Shown piece by piece: positions 1 through 8,955 of a stretch of DNA of 57,129 nucleotides; the first letter of the stretch is position 1; every line of letters begins with the position of its first letter. The notes below the pieces were generated by a model. It was not told the DNA's origin. It did not search any database and saw nothing but the letters and a program-made list of their open reading frames with translations. Source of the stretch: Sporosarcina ureae. GTDB taxonomy: Bacteria; Bacillota; Bacilli; Bacillales_A; Planococcaceae. The stretch covers positions 1 through 57,129 of the forward strand of contig NZ_JARIEA010000030.1 of the NCBI RefSeq assembly GCF_029267015.1, written 5' to 3'. The position numbers and the translations under genes were made by a program.

Positions 1-210
1 ACTAAAGCTGTTGAAGCTGTATTCGATACAATTCAATCAACTCTTGCTAACGGTGATAAAGTTCAATTGATTGGTTTCGGAAACTTTGAAGTGCGCGAAC
101 GTGCTGCACGTAAAGGACGTAACCCACAATCAGGTGAAGAAATCGAAATCGCTGCAAGTAAAGTTCCAGCTTTCAAAGCAGGTAAAGCACTAAAAGACGC
201 AGTAAAATAA
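1..210 (+). CDS. hbs: DNA-binding protein HU, 3' part only
   Basis: The window opens inside this gene. The reading frame from base 1 gives 69 residues ending in KDAVK before a TAA stop, so about 20 N-terminal residues lie outside. The visible part holds the beta-arm signature of HU ([19 protein letters not shown]) and the usual C-terminal helix. HU is a small dimeric nucleoid protein that bends DNA and is essential in Bacillus. A hairpin terminator follows directly, so it is transcribed separately from folE downstream. The hbs-folE-mtrB order is the same as in B. subtilis. Confidence 0.96.
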   Translation, partial: TKAVEAVFDTIQSTLANGDKVQLIGFGNFEVRERAARKGRNPQSGEEIEIAASKVPAFKAGKALKDAVK

Positions 211-226
211 TTCGAGATTTTACATA

Positions 227-287
227 GGAGTCCGTCCAGCAAATCTGTCAATCAGATGGCCATGGATGGACTCCTTTCCATTTTTTT
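227..287 (+). terminator. Rho-independent terminator of hbs
   Basis: A 13-base arm (AGGAGTCCGTCCA, 227-239) pairs with TGGATGGACTCCT (263-275) with one G-T wobble, followed by a T-rich run to 287. Confidence 0.85.
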
Positions 288-336
288 AATGGAATACATA
301 AGGAAGTACAAGTCACTATACGGAATGATTGGAATG

Positions 337-345
337 TGCTAGTAT
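337..345 (+). promoter_or_regulatory. Possible extended -10 promoter for folE-mtrB
   Basis: TGCTAGTAT (TG-N-TAGTAT) lies 44 bases before the folE start. There is no good -35 box at the right distance, so this rests on the extended -10 alone. It sits after the hbs terminator, where a promoter for the folE operon is expected. Confidence 0.35.
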
Positions 346-388
346 TTTGGTGAAATAGGTTTTGTTCCTACAAGGAGGACATGCTGTT

Positions 389-958
389 ATGAAAGAGCAA
401 GATGTAAATAAATTAGAGCAGGCAGTTACGATGATCTTGGAAGCGATCGGTGAAGATCCGGCTCGTGAAGGATTAGTTGAAACGCCGAAACGTGTAGCGA
501 AAATGTACCAAGAAGTTTTTGAAGGTCTAACTAAAGATCCAAGAGATTATTTTGATACGGTATTTCATGAAAATCATGATGAAGTCGTATTAGTGAAAGA
601 TATACCATTTTATTCTATGTGTGAGCATCACTTAGTGCCATTTTTCGGTGTAGCCCATGTAGCATATATTCCACGTAATGGAGTGGTCGCTGGCTTAAGT
701 AAATTGGCTAGAGCGGTTGAAACAGCAGCACGTCGTCCGCAATTGCAAGAACGCATAACGTCGAGCGTGGCAGATGCTATGATGGAAAAACTGAATCCGC
801 ATGGTGTCTATATCATTATTGAAGCGGAACATATGTGCATGACAATGAGAGGAATCAAGAAGCCTGGAGCGAAAACTATTACGACAGTCGCTAGAGGAAT
901 CTATGAACACGATGATGTCAAACGGGCTGAAATTTTATCTCTTATTAGAACAAACTAA
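389..958 (+). CDS. folE: GTP cyclohydrolase I
   Basis: This enzyme converts GTP to 7,8-dihydroneopterin triphosphate, the first step of folate synthesis, as a cytosolic homodecamer. The 189-residue length matches the family (B. subtilis MtrA 190). The zinc ligands are visible: C78 and H81 in the CEHH motif and C150 in [11 protein letters not shown]. The open frame extends upstream to a TTG at 362, but ATG at 389 follows AAGGAGG (372-378) at 10 bases and gives the family N-terminus, so I chose it. It lies 65 bases before mtrB, as in the B. subtilis mtrAB operon. Confidence 0.97.
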   Translation: MKEQDVNKLEQAVTMILEAIGEDPAREGLVETPKRVAKMYQEVFEGLTKDPRDYFDTVFHENHDEVVLVKDIPFYSMCEHHLVPFFGVAHVAYIPRNGVVAGLSKLARAVETAARRPQLQERITSSVADAMMEKLNPHGVYIIIEAEHMCMTMRGIKKPGAKTITTVARGIYEHDDVKRAEILSLIRTN

Positions 959-1023
959 GGTCTTTGCCGAGCGCTTGCTGTATATGCTATCATTAGAATT
1001 ATATATAGACTGGAGATGCGAAA

Positions 1024-1245
1024 ATGACACAACCGGATTATCTAATTATCAAAGCAAAAAAAGATGGCGTGAATGTCATTGGACTCACTAGAGGCAATGA
1101 CACAAAGTTTCACCATACCGAAAAATTAGATAGAGGAGAAGTCATGATCGCGCAGTTTACCGAGCATACATCCGCTATAAAGATTCGGGGAGAAGCTGAA
1201 ATTCATACAGCTCATGGCGTAGTTTCAAGCGAAGAAAAAGAATGA
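1024..1245 (+). CDS. mtrB: trp RNA-binding attenuation protein TRAP
   Basis: At 73 residues it matches B. subtilis TRAP nearly end to end. TRAP forms an 11-subunit ring. When loaded with tryptophan it binds GAG/UAG triplet repeats in trp mRNA leaders and causes termination or blocks translation. The RNA-contacting Lys/Lys/Arg triad of B. subtilis (K37, K56, R58) corresponds here to K34, K53 and R55. The tryptophan pocket segments [12 protein letters not shown] and AQFTEHTS are intact. It sits behind folE and before hepS, as in Bacillus. No trp biosynthetic genes lie in this window, so its targets must be elsewhere in the genome. Confidence 0.96.
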   Translation: MTQPDYLIIKAKKDGVNVIGLTRGNDTKFHHTEKLDRGEVMIAQFTEHTSAIKIRGEAEIHTAHGVVSSEEKE

Positions 1246-1275
1246 CCGTATATTTTACGGGAATGGAGCTTACTG

Positions 1276-2007
1276 ATGGAGACAAAAGGATTCACTGACC
1301 AAGTCGACAATTATATACATGATTTGCGACGCGCTATTTACCAGCCAGTGGTCGAACGAGATGCAGGGCGTGCATCGATTGACAGGCGAAAAGCAGCGTT
1401 GCTCCTATTGCCTTTGCTCAATGGAGAGCAGTGGACGGACGAGATGCAGACCGCAGCTTTAGCGATTGGTGCCATCCATACAGCATTTGACGTCCATGAC
1501 CAAATTGATATCGCAGATGCATCATCCAAAGAACAGCAATTGATGGTTCTCGCCGGTGATCACTTCAGTGGTATCCATTACAAGCTATTGGCATCGATTC
1601 CGAATTTCCATCTCATTCGTTCCTTGTCTGCAGCAATCGGTAGAGTCAATGAATGCAAGACGACATTGTTACAAACTCCGCCAACCACACTCGAAGAGCG
1701 ATTACAGTTGATTACTGAAGTGGAAAGCGCATGTATTGTAGAATTCTTCGACACATTTGGCTTTACACGGTACACACACATCATCGAGACGCTTGTTCCA
1801 TTCCTATGGTTGCTTGACAGTAGACAGCATGATTTAAATCGGATGAAATTTCCGCATTTAGTGCCAAATACAAGCGATACACAAGACTGGATCGATCAAT
1901 TGCAGCAACAGCTGAAAGATAGATTAGAAAACAGTTTTTATTTACATACTGAATTAGTGGAAGCGTTGCAAAAAATGACGAACGAACCAGAAAGTAAACT
2001 GAAGTGA
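1276..2007 (+). CDS. hepS: Heptaprenyl diphosphate synthase component I
   Basis: This is the small regulatory subunit (243 residues) of the two-component heptaprenyl diphosphate synthase, which makes the C35 side chain of menaquinone-7. It lacks the DDxxD catalytic motifs, as known for component I; catalysis belongs to HepT encoded 0.7 kb downstream. The segment LAIGAIHTAFDVHDQID matches the family. It is separated by only 18 bases from menG, and the hepS-menG-hepT order (gerCA-gerCB-gerCC) is the standard Bacillales arrangement for menaquinone synthesis. Confidence 0.9.
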   Translation: METKGFTDQVDNYIHDLRRAIYQPVVERDAGRASIDRRKAALLLLPLLNGEQWTDEMQTAALAIGAIHTAFDVHDQIDIADASSKEQQLMVLAGDHFSGIHYKLLASIPNFHLIRSLSAAIGRVNECKTTLLQTPPTTLEERLQLITEVESACIVEFFDTFGFTRYTHIIETLVPFLWLLDSRQHDLNRMKFPHLVPNTSDTQDWIDQLQQQLKDRLENSFYLHTELVEALQKMTNEPESKLK

Positions 2008-2025
2008 AGAAAGAAGGGACGAACT

Positions 2026-2721
2026 GTGGCGGTCTCAAAAGAAGAAAAAGTTCATAACGTCTTTGAAAAAATTTCGACAGACTATGATAAAATGAATTCC
2101 GTGATCAGTTTCAATCAACATATTAAGTGGCGAAATGATATCATGGCGCGCATGAATGTACAGCCAGGGGCGAGAGCACTTGACGTTTGTTGCGGTACAG
2201 CAGACTGGACCGTAGCATTGGCTGAGGCGGCTGGACCTACTGGTGAAATTGTTGGGTTGGACTTCAGTGCGAACATGCTGGATTCCGGCAGAGATAAAGT
2301 AGCACCTTATCCGAATCTAACGTTGATTCAAGGTAATGCCATGTCTCTTCCTTTCCCGGATCATTCATTCGATTATGTGACTATAGGTTTTGGTCTACGA
2401 AATGTTCCGGATTACTTAACTGTATTAAAAGAAATGCGACGTGTTTTAAAACCGGGTGGTATGGCAGTATGTTTGGAAACATCTCAACCCAAAATACCTG
2501 TCTATCGTCAAGGCTTCCGTTTCTATTTCAAATATATCATGCCGTTATTCGGTAAACTCTTCGCGAAGAGCTATAAAGAATATTCTTGGCTACAAGAATC
2601 TGCAAATGATTTCCCAGGCATGAAAGAGTTGGCGCAACTTTTTGTCGATGCAGGATATCAAGAGGTTTCTTATAAGTCTTACAGTGGCGGTGCGGCTGCG
2701 GGCCATATCGGTTATAAATAA
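2026..2721 (+). CDS. menG: Demethylmenaquinone methyltransferase
   Basis: It methylates demethylmenaquinone with S-adenosylmethionine, the last step in menaquinone synthesis, at the membrane face. The 231 residues carry the class I methyltransferase SAM loop [12 protein letters not shown], the acidic strand end VGLDFS, and the UbiE/MenG signatures [13 protein letters not shown] and [11 protein letters not shown]. The start is GTG, 7 bases after a GAAGGGAC ribosome site. The gene lies between the two heptaprenyl diphosphate synthase subunits, so side-chain synthesis and ring methylation are coexpressed. Confidence 0.96.
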   Translation: MAVSKEEKVHNVFEKISTDYDKMNSVISFNQHIKWRNDIMARMNVQPGARALDVCCGTADWTVALAEAAGPTGEIVGLDFSANMLDSGRDKVAPYPNLTLIQGNAMSLPFPDHSFDYVTIGFGLRNVPDYLTVLKEMRRVLKPGGMAVCLETSQPKIPVYRQGFRFYFKYIMPLFGKLFAKSYKEYSWLQESANDFPGMKELAQLFVDAGYQEVSYKSYSGGAAAGHIGYK

Positions 2722-2741
2722 TGAGTACACGGGAGAAGGTA

Positions 2742-3722
2742 ATGGGTTTGGAAAAAATTAAGTTGATGTCGCTTTATACGGATTTCCGCAAAGACATGTC
2801 CTATATTGAAAAAGAACTTGAGCGTTCCGTGCAATCTTCTTCTCCCATTGTTCGTCAAGCTTCTTTGCATTTATTGAAAGCGGGCGGAAAAAGGATTCGG
2901 CCGATTTTTGTAATTTTGGCTGCGCAATCTGGAAACTATTCGATGGAAAATGCTGCAAAGGTCGCTGTATCACTAGAATTAATTCACATGGCGTCTCTTG
3001 TCCATGATGATGTAATCGATGATTCGGATATGCGGCGCGGATTAGAAACTGTTAAAGCGAAGTGGAACAACAGGGTAGCGATGTATGCAGGCGATTTCAT
3101 CTTTTCACGTGCGCTGACATCTATAGGCAATATCGAAAAAGCTTCTGTCCATCAAATTTTAGCAGAGACAATGCTTGAGATATGCAAAGGGGAAATCATT
3201 CAAATTGATTTCCAGCAACAAACTGATCAAGGATTACGTGATTATTTAAAGCGTATTAAGCGTAAGACGGCTTTATTGCTTTCTTCAAGCTGCGAACTTG
3301 GCGCATTAAGTTCGGATGCAGATGCAGAAACTGTTCGGAAATTGAAGCGTTATGGCTATTTCACAGGGATGGCATTTCAAATTATTGATGATATCCTGGA
3401 CATTACTTCTACAGATGCGGAGCTTGGAAAACCAGCGGGAAGCGATTTATTGAATGGTCATATTACTTTGCCGGTTTTATACATAAAAGATGATGAACAA
3501 TTCAAGCCCTTTATGGAACGTGCGTTTACTGGAGAGATGGAAGAGTCAGATAGACAAGCGATGCTTCGTTATATTCGACAAAGTGGTGCGATCGACAAAG
3601 CACAGCATGTGAGTGATTTGTATTTGATCAAAGCGTTGAAGGAATTGGAAAGTCTACCAAATAGCAAATCGAAGAAAGCATTGATTCAAATCGCTGATTT
3701 CATCGGGCAACGAAAATATTGA
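2742..3722 (+). CDS. hepT: Heptaprenyl diphosphate synthase component II
   Basis: This is the catalytic trans-prenyltransferase subunit that elongates farnesyl diphosphate with isopentenyl diphosphate to C35. Both aspartate-rich motifs are present: HDDVIDD (first) and IIDDILD (second). GGKRIRP for substrate binding and the GSDLL loop are also there. An in-frame ATG at 2721 overlaps the menG stop but has no ribosome site. ATG 2742 follows GGGAG by 6 bases, so I chose it (326 residues); a few residues either way are uncertain. It closes the menaquinone cluster. A new promoter follows before ndk. Confidence 0.93.
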   Translation: MGLEKIKLMSLYTDFRKDMSYIEKELERSVQSSSPIVRQASLHLLKAGGKRIRPIFVILAAQSGNYSMENAAKVAVSLELIHMASLVHDDVIDDSDMRRGLETVKAKWNNRVAMYAGDFIFSRALTSIGNIEKASVHQILAETMLEICKGEIIQIDFQQQTDQGLRDYLKRIKRKTALLLSSSCELGALSSDADAETVRKLKRYGYFTGMAFQIIDDILDITSTDAELGKPAGSDLLNGHITLPVLYIKDDEQFKPFMERAFTGEMEESDRQAMLRYIRQSGAIDKAQHVSDLYLIKALKELESLPNSKSKKALIQIADFIGQRKY

Positions 3723-3738
3723 CGATGTTTGTTAATAG

Positions 3739-3767
3739 TTGAAAGAAAAAGGCGTCAATGTTACGAT
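3739..3767 (+). promoter_or_regulatory. Sigma-A-type promoter for ndk
   Basis: TTGAAA (3739-3744), a 17-base spacer and TACGAT (3762-3767), with an extended -10 TG at 3759-3760. It lies between the hepT stop and ndk, about 45 bases before the ndk start. Confidence 0.6.
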
Positions 3768-3812
3768 TTAAAAGGGATATTCCCTATACATGATTGAAGG
3801 AGTGTTTTAGAG

Positions 3813-4259
3813 ATGGAAAGAACATTTTTAATGGTAAAGCCTGACGGCGTACAACGTAACCTAATTGGTGAAATCGTTGGTCGTTTCGAAAGTAAAGGAT
3901 TCCAATTGGTTGGCGGGAAATTAATGAACATTTCTCAAGAACTTGCTGAACAGCATTACGGAGAGCACAAAGAACGTCCATTCTTCGGAGAGCTTGTAGA
4001 ATTCATCACTTCTGGACCAGTTTTCGCAATGGTATGGGAAGGCGAGAACGTAATCTCTACTTCACGCTTAATGACGGGTGCTACAAATCCGAAAGAATCA
4101 GCTCCAGGAACTATCCGCGGAGATTTCGCTGTAACAGTAGGCAAGAATATCATTCATGGTTCAGACTCAACTGAGTCAGCAAGCCGCGAGATCAACTTGT
4201 TCTTTAAAGAAGAAGAGCTTGTGACTTATGACAAAACAGTGAACAACTGGATTAACTAA
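3813..4259 (+). CDS. ndk: Nucleoside diphosphate kinase
   Basis: It transfers the gamma phosphate between nucleoside triphosphates and diphosphates through a phosphohistidine. At 148 residues it has the normal family length. The catalytic histidine is H115 in the NIIHGSDS motif, and the N-terminus [16 protein letters not shown] is the standard one. It is transcribed on its own: a promoter-like sequence precedes it and a hairpin terminator follows. The ndk-cheR-aroC order is the one known from B. subtilis. Confidence 0.97.
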   Translation: MERTFLMVKPDGVQRNLIGEIVGRFESKGFQLVGGKLMNISQELAEQHYGEHKERPFFGELVEFITSGPVFAMVWEGENVISTSRLMTGATNPKESAPGTIRGDFAVTVGKNIIHGSDSTESASREINLFFKEEELVTYDKTVNNWIN

Positions 4260-4264
4260 TTGCC

Positions 4265-4301
4265 AAAAACAGCCGAGCGAATTTCGCGTGGCTGTTTTTC
4301 T
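4265..4301 (+). terminator. Rho-independent terminator of ndk
   Basis: AAAAACAGCC and GGCTGTTTTT frame a GCG/CGC inner stem around AATTT, ending in a T run. Confidence 0.85.
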
Positions 4302-4326
4302 TATACATACGATATACTTTTTCCGC

Positions 4327-4332
4327 TATAAT
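4327..4332 (+). promoter_or_regulatory. Likely -10 box of the cheR/aro promoter
   Basis: A perfect TATAAT lies 41 bases before the cheR start, downstream of the ndk terminator. The upstream -35 region is weak (TTATAC/TACATA). This may drive cheR and the aro genes. Confidence 0.45.
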
Positions 4333-4373
4333 GAGAACGTACATAGAAAGAAAAGGCAACAGGGGGTCATGAG

Positions 4374-5147
4374 ATGTCTGATTATTCGATATTAATTCAA
4401 GGCGTAAAGAAGAAGACCGGGATCGATTTATCTTTATATAAAGAAGCTCAAATGAAGAGAAGACTCACTTCTTTATATGAAAAAAAAGGCTTCCGTAATT
4501 TTAAAGATTACTCTCAAGCTATTCAAATAGACAAAGACTTGTTGGAAGAATTCCTTGACCGAATGACGATTAATGTGTCAGAATTTTACCGCAACGCTGT
4601 TCGTTGGAATGTCTTAGAGAAGAAGATTTTCCCGCAATTATTAGAGAAAAATAAACGCTTGAAAATTTGGAGTGCCGCTTGTTCTACGGGAGAAGAGCCT
4701 TATTCACTTGCGATGGTCCTATCCTCACATGTTCCATTGCGTGATATCTCCATCTACGCAACGGATCTGGATATGGGCGTATTGAATCGTGCGAAAGTAG
4801 GCTTGTACAATGAACGTGCGTTAAAAGAAGTCCCCAAACCAATCATTGATAAATATTTCATAAAAGAAGGCGCATCTTATCAAGTGGTAGATGATATTAA
4901 GAAAACAGTTACGTTTAAACAACAAAACTTGCTTGAAGATCGCTATGATACAAACTATGACTTGATCGTATGCCGTAATGTGATGATCTATTTCACGGAA
5001 GAAGCGAAAGACCAAATCTATTCCAACTTCTCCAAAGCATTAAAGCCAGGGGGGATTCTGTTCGTTGGAAGTACAGAACAGATCTTCAATCCTGAAAAAT
5101 ACAACTTTGAATCAGTAGATACATTTTTTTATAGAAAAAAACAATAA
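4374..5147 (+). CDS. cheR: Chemotaxis protein methyltransferase CheR
   Basis: It methylates glutamates in chemoreceptor signalling helices using S-adenosylmethionine, which sets receptor adaptation. The 257 residues show the N-terminal helical CheR domain (about 1-80) with [14 protein letters not shown]. The SAM-binding catalytic domain follows with [31 protein letters not shown] and [10 protein letters not shown]. It follows the ndk terminator and is 23 bases ahead of aroC, the same position as in B. subtilis. A CheX-type gene at the other end of the window also indicates a chemotactic cell. Confidence 0.96.
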   Translation: MSDYSILIQGVKKKTGIDLSLYKEAQMKRRLTSLYEKKGFRNFKDYSQAIQIDKDLLEEFLDRMTINVSEFYRNAVRWNVLEKKIFPQLLEKNKRLKIWSAACSTGEEPYSLAMVLSSHVPLRDISIYATDLDMGVLNRAKVGLYNERALKEVPKPIIDKYFIKEGASYQVVDDIKKTVTFKQQNLLEDRYDTNYDLIVCRNVMIYFTEEAKDQIYSNFSKALKPGGILFVGSTEQIFNPEKYNFESVDTFFYRKKQ

Positions 5148-5170
5148 TCCACGTTACGGAGGAATCGAAT

Positions 5171-6352
5171 ATGCGCTTTATAACAGCTGGAGAATCACAC
5201 GGCCCGAAACTTACAGCCATCATTGAAGGATTACCTGCACAGATGGAACTAACGGCTGAAATGATCAATAAAGAATTAAAGAGAAGACAAGGTGGACACG
5301 GTAGAGGTCGTAGAATGCAAATAGAGAAGGACCTTGTGGAAATCTCTTCAGGTGTACGCCATGGTAAAACGATAGGCTCACCGGTCACGCTGACGGTTGT
5401 CAACGATGATTGGAAGCATTGGACTGGTATTATGGGTGTAGAACCACTTCCTGAAGATATGAATCCCGAAGATGTGAAGCGTCAGATCACTCGTCCACGT
5501 CCAGGGCACGCGGATCTTGTAGGTGGCATGAAATATGGTCACCGTGATTTGCGAAATGTCCTTGAACGTTCGTCGGCACGTGAGACAACGATGCGTGTAG
5601 CAATCGGAGCAGTTGCGAAGCAATTCTTGCGTCAACTCGGTATCGAAACTGTAGCGCATGTAACAGAAATTGGTGGCGTTCAAACAAATCCTGCTGCTTA
5701 TGCAGACTTATCCATAGAAGAACTTCGTGCCATCGTAGAAGAAGATGCAGTGTACTGTGCGGATCAAGATGCGTCAGCCAAAATGACAGAAGCGATAGAT
5801 GCTATTAAAAAACGCGGCGATACACTGGGTGGCGTAGTGGAAGTGATCATCGAAGGATGCCCTCCAGGAATCGGTAGTTATGTACAATTTGATCGTAAAA
5901 TGGACGGCAAACTTGCTGGGGCTATGATGAGCATCAACGCATTTAAAGGTGTGGAAGTAGGTCTTGGATTTGATATGGCGAAAATGCCAGGCAGTGAAGT
6001 GCACGATGAAATTGCATGGAATGCAGATCAAGGCTATTACCGTAAATCCAATCGTTTAGGTGGACTTGAAGGTGGAATGACGACAGGTATGCCAATCGTA
6101 GTTCGCGGCGTAATGAAACCTATTCCGACGCTTTATAAACCACTCGAAAGCGTAGATATCGATACGAAAGAAGCATTTGTTGCGACAATTGAGCGATCTG
6201 ATCCTTGTGCGGTTCCTGCCGCATCCGTTGTAGCTGAGCATGTCATCGCAACTGAAATGGCAAAAGCTATCATGGAGGAATTCCGTTCGGATACAATGGA
6301 CGGCCTACAGAAGGATATTGAGCAATATAGACAATATGTAAAGGAGTTTTAA
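5171..6352 (+). CDS. aroC: Chorismate synthase
   Basis: It makes chorismate from 5-enolpyruvylshikimate 3-phosphate with reduced FMN (called aroF in B. subtilis). The 393 residues begin with the family signature [11 protein letters not shown] and contain the basic [11 protein letters not shown] segment and [15 protein letters not shown]. It is the first gene of the aromatic cluster aroC-aroB-aroH-hisC-tyrA-aroA. A strong ribosome site (CGGAGG) precedes it, and aroB starts 1 base after its stop, so coupling is likely. Confidence 0.97.
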   Translation: MRFITAGESHGPKLTAIIEGLPAQMELTAEMINKELKRRQGGHGRGRRMQIEKDLVEISSGVRHGKTIGSPVTLTVVNDDWKHWTGIMGVEPLPEDMNPEDVKRQITRPRPGHADLVGGMKYGHRDLRNVLERSSARETTMRVAIGAVAKQFLRQLGIETVAHVTEIGGVQTNPAAYADLSIEELRAIVEEDAVYCADQDASAKMTEAIDAIKKRGDTLGGVVEVIIEGCPPGIGSYVQFDRKMDGKLAGAMMSINAFKGVEVGLGFDMAKMPGSEVHDEIAWNADQGYYRKSNRLGGLEGGMTTGMPIVVRGVMKPIPTLYKPLESVDIDTKEAFVATIERSDPCAVPAASVVAEHVIATEMAKAIMEEFRSDTMDGLQKDIEQYRQYVKEF

Positions 6353-6353
6353 G

Positions 6354-7460
6354 ATGGATAAGTTAACGGTTTCCGTCCGCGATCACCGATATGATGTCTA
6401 TATAGGTTCGAAAACATATGATTTATTTTCGACTGAATATGCAGAGTTACTTAGTTCAACAGATAAAATTGGTATTATTGCCGATGCGCATGTTGCGGAG
6501 TTGCATCTTCCTTTATTACAACAAGCTCTATTACGTTCCGGTCGTGAGGTATCGGTGAAAATTGTGCCTGGCGGCGAGAAGTGTAAAATGCCAGAGGTTT
6601 ACGTAGAGTGTCAGTCTTTCTTACTGACTGAAGGGTTTACGCGTAATTCACTTCTCATCGCTTTCGGCGGTGGAGCATGCGGAGATCTGACAGGATTTGT
6701 CGCAGCTACGTTTATGCGTGGAATTCGTTTCATTCAATGCCCTACAACTGTTCTTGCGCATGATAGTGCAGTCGGTGGTAAGACAGCCATCAATATGCCT
6801 GAAGGGAAGAACATGGTCGGTTCATTCCATCAGCCTTCAGCGGTGTTATTTGATACCGATGTATTTAACACGTTGCCGGCTTCAGAAATGCGTTCAGGAC
6901 TAGCAGAATTAGTCAAACACGCCTTTATTTCGGATGCGCAGTGGACAGAGCAATTATTGGAAAAGAAGGGGTTCTCTACTCCATCCATCGAGTGGCTTGA
7001 AAAAGAATTATTACAAGGTATCCAAGTGAAAGCCGACATTGTAGGAGAAGACGAGTTTGAAGGTTCTACCCGTAAGTTTTTGAATTTCGGTCATACATTT
7101 GGTCATGCAGTAGAAGCGGCATCAGGATTCGGCGCTCTCAGTCATGGAGAATGTGTCATGATCGGTATGGGATATGCTTTCTTGCTAAGTGAAAAATATG
7201 GTGATATTCCTGAAGGATTTACGAATCGTTATCTTCACTTTGCTAACCGTAACGGTTATACATTTAAGCCCGTATTCTCTTATAGTTTCGAAGAGTTATT
7301 ATCCTATATGCAAAAGGATAAAAAAGCTTCATTTGGCAAGATGAATTTTGTGTTATTGCAAAAAATTGGTGAACCGTTTGTGAAGGAAATTAGTGCAGAA
7401 GAGTGTCAGAAAGCATTTATAGAATTCAAAGAGAAATTGGAAAGCGAGGGAATCGTATGA
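6354..7460 (+). CDS. aroB: 3-dehydroquinate synthase
   Basis: It cyclises DAHP to 3-dehydroquinate using NAD and a divalent metal, the second shikimate step. The 368 residues contain the NAD loop AFGGGACGDLTGFVAATFMRG, the PTTVLAHDSAVGGKTAIN segment (usually LLAQVDSSVGGK; here the Q is H), and the metal-binding histidines of NFGHTFGHAVE. Its stop codon overlaps the aroH start as ATGA, which indicates translational coupling. Confidence 0.96.
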   Translation: MDKLTVSVRDHRYDVYIGSKTYDLFSTEYAELLSSTDKIGIIADAHVAELHLPLLQQALLRSGREVSVKIVPGGEKCKMPEVYVECQSFLLTEGFTRNSLLIAFGGGACGDLTGFVAATFMRGIRFIQCPTTVLAHDSAVGGKTAINMPEGKNMVGSFHQPSAVLFDTDVFNTLPASEMRSGLAELVKHAFISDAQWTEQLLEKKGFSTPSIEWLEKELLQGIQVKADIVGEDEFEGSTRKFLNFGHTFGHAVEAASGFGALSHGECVMIGMGYAFLLSEKYGDIPEGFTNRYLHFANRNGYTFKPVFSYSFEELLSYMQKDKKASFGKMNFVLLQKIGEPFVKEISAEECQKAFIEFKEKLESEGIV

Positions 7461-7822
7461 GTGTAAGAGGAATTAGAGGCGCCACAACTGTGGAAACTGA
7501 TAACGCGCAAGAAGTGTTACAAGCGACAGAATCTCTTGTACTCGAAATGGCAGAGGCGAATCAATTTAAACCCGAAGATATTGGTTCGGTTATTGTTTCA
7601 ACGACAGTGGATGTCAAAGCAGCATTCCCAGCAAAAGCAATCCGCTCGATTGAAGGCTGGACGTATGTGCCGGTTATGTGCACACATGAGATCGATGTAC
7701 CAGGCTCTATGCCTATGTGTATACGTGTCATGATGAATGTAAATACATCAAAAAAACAAAATGAAATACAACATATCTATCAAAATAAGGCAGTTCAATT
7801 ACGACCTGATCTACAAAAATAA
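7457..7822 (+). CDS. aroH: Chorismate mutase, AroH type
   Basis: It converts chorismate to prephenate as a trimeric pseudo-alpha/beta-barrel enzyme. The 121 residues retain every active-site residue known from B. subtilis AroH at identical numbering: R7, R63, C75, E78, R90, Y108 and R116. The frame is open further upstream inside aroB, but ATG 7457 gives the family N-terminus MSVRGIRGATT and overlaps the aroB stop by 4 bases. In B. subtilis the trp operon follows; here hisC follows after 29 bases. Confidence 0.96.
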   Translation: MSVRGIRGATTVETDNAQEVLQATESLVLEMAEANQFKPEDIGSVIVSTTVDVKAAFPAKAIRSIEGWTYVPVMCTHEIDVPGSMPMCIRVMMNVNTSKKQNEIQHIYQNKAVQLRPDLQK

Positions 7823-7851
7823 ATCAACGAAAGTAAAGGAGGAGCCATCCC

Positions 7852-8940
7852 ATGAAGTGGAAACCAATTTTACGTACGATGAAACCTTATACCCCAGGCC
7901 GTTCACTAGAAGATGTAAAACATACATACGGCTTGCAAGAAGTAAATAAGCTCGCTTCAAATGAAAACCCTTATGGTTCATCACCGAAAGTCGCAGAGTA
8001 TTTACGTTCAAAAGCAGCCCAATTTGAAATATACCCAGATGTATACACAGCAGGTTTACGTGGAAAGCTAGCAGAATTCCATCAAGTTGAATCGAATGAA
8101 ATTCTTTTCGGAAACGGTTCAGATGAAATTGTTACTATCATTTCACGTGCCTTACTGCAACCGGGTACGAATACAGTGATGGCTTCCATAACATTTCCTC
8201 AATATGCACATAATGCAAAAATTGAAGGAGCTGAAATTCGTGAAGTGGCCATGCTTGAAAATGGTGACCACGATCTAGAAGGCTTTTTAAAAGTGGCGGA
8301 TGAAGAAACAGCAGTCATATGGATTTGTAACCCGAATAACCCGACAGGAAATCTTTTGTCGAGTACAGCGGTGAAAAAATTCTTGGATCGAGCGCCTAAG
8401 ACAGCTCTTATAGTTCTCGATGAAGCATACTTTGAATTTGTTACGGATTCTTCACAGGAAGACGCAATGAAGTGGATTCATGACTACGATAACTTAATTA
8501 TTCTTCGTACTTTCTCTAAAGCATATGGACTAGCAAGTTTCCGCATTGGGTACGGTGTGACGAACGCGGATGTAGTATCAGAACTCAATAAAGTACGAAA
8601 TCCTTTCAACAACAGCTCATTGGCGCTTGCGGTAGCGGAGGTTGCGCTTGAAGATCAGGAGTTTCTTCAACATTGCGTGACTCACAATGAGGAAGAACGA
8701 AAACGTTATGCGGATTATGCAAAACAGCATTCATTAGCAATCTATCCTTCGGCTACTAATTTTGTATTAATCGCTGTGCCTGGAGATGCAGATGAAGCAT
8801 GCGAAGTGTTATTACAAAACGGATATATTGTCCGCAGCGGAAATCTGCTGGGCGTACCAGGATTTGTTCGCGTGACAATTGGAACGCATGAGCAAAATAC
8901 AGGTTTATTCAAAGCATTTGATCAATTATTAACTAACTAG
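7852..8940 (+). CDS. hisC: Histidinol-phosphate / aromatic aminotransferase
   Basis: This PLP enzyme of the class I/II fold transaminates histidinol phosphate. In Bacillus the enzyme in this cluster also makes tyrosine and phenylalanine from their keto acids. The 362 residues carry SNENPYGSSP, CNPNNPTGN, DEAYFEF and the PLP lysine K223 in RTFSKAYGLASFRIGYG. A strong AAAGGAGG site precedes it. Its position between aroH and tyrA fits the double role in histidine and aromatic amino acid synthesis. Confidence 0.94.
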   Translation: MKWKPILRTMKPYTPGRSLEDVKHTYGLQEVNKLASNENPYGSSPKVAEYLRSKAAQFEIYPDVYTAGLRGKLAEFHQVESNEILFGNGSDEIVTIISRALLQPGTNTVMASITFPQYAHNAKIEGAEIREVAMLENGDHDLEGFLKVADEETAVIWICNPNNPTGNLLSSTAVKKFLDRAPKTALIVLDEAYFEFVTDSSQEDAMKWIHDYDNLIILRTFSKAYGLASFRIGYGVTNADVVSELNKVRNPFNNSSLALAVAEVALEDQEFLQHCVTHNEEERKRYADYAKQHSLAIYPSATNFVLIAVPGDADEACEVLLQNGYIVRSGNLLGVPGFVRVTIGTHEQNTGLFKAFDQLLTN

Positions 8941-8955
8941 TAAGGATAGATGACA

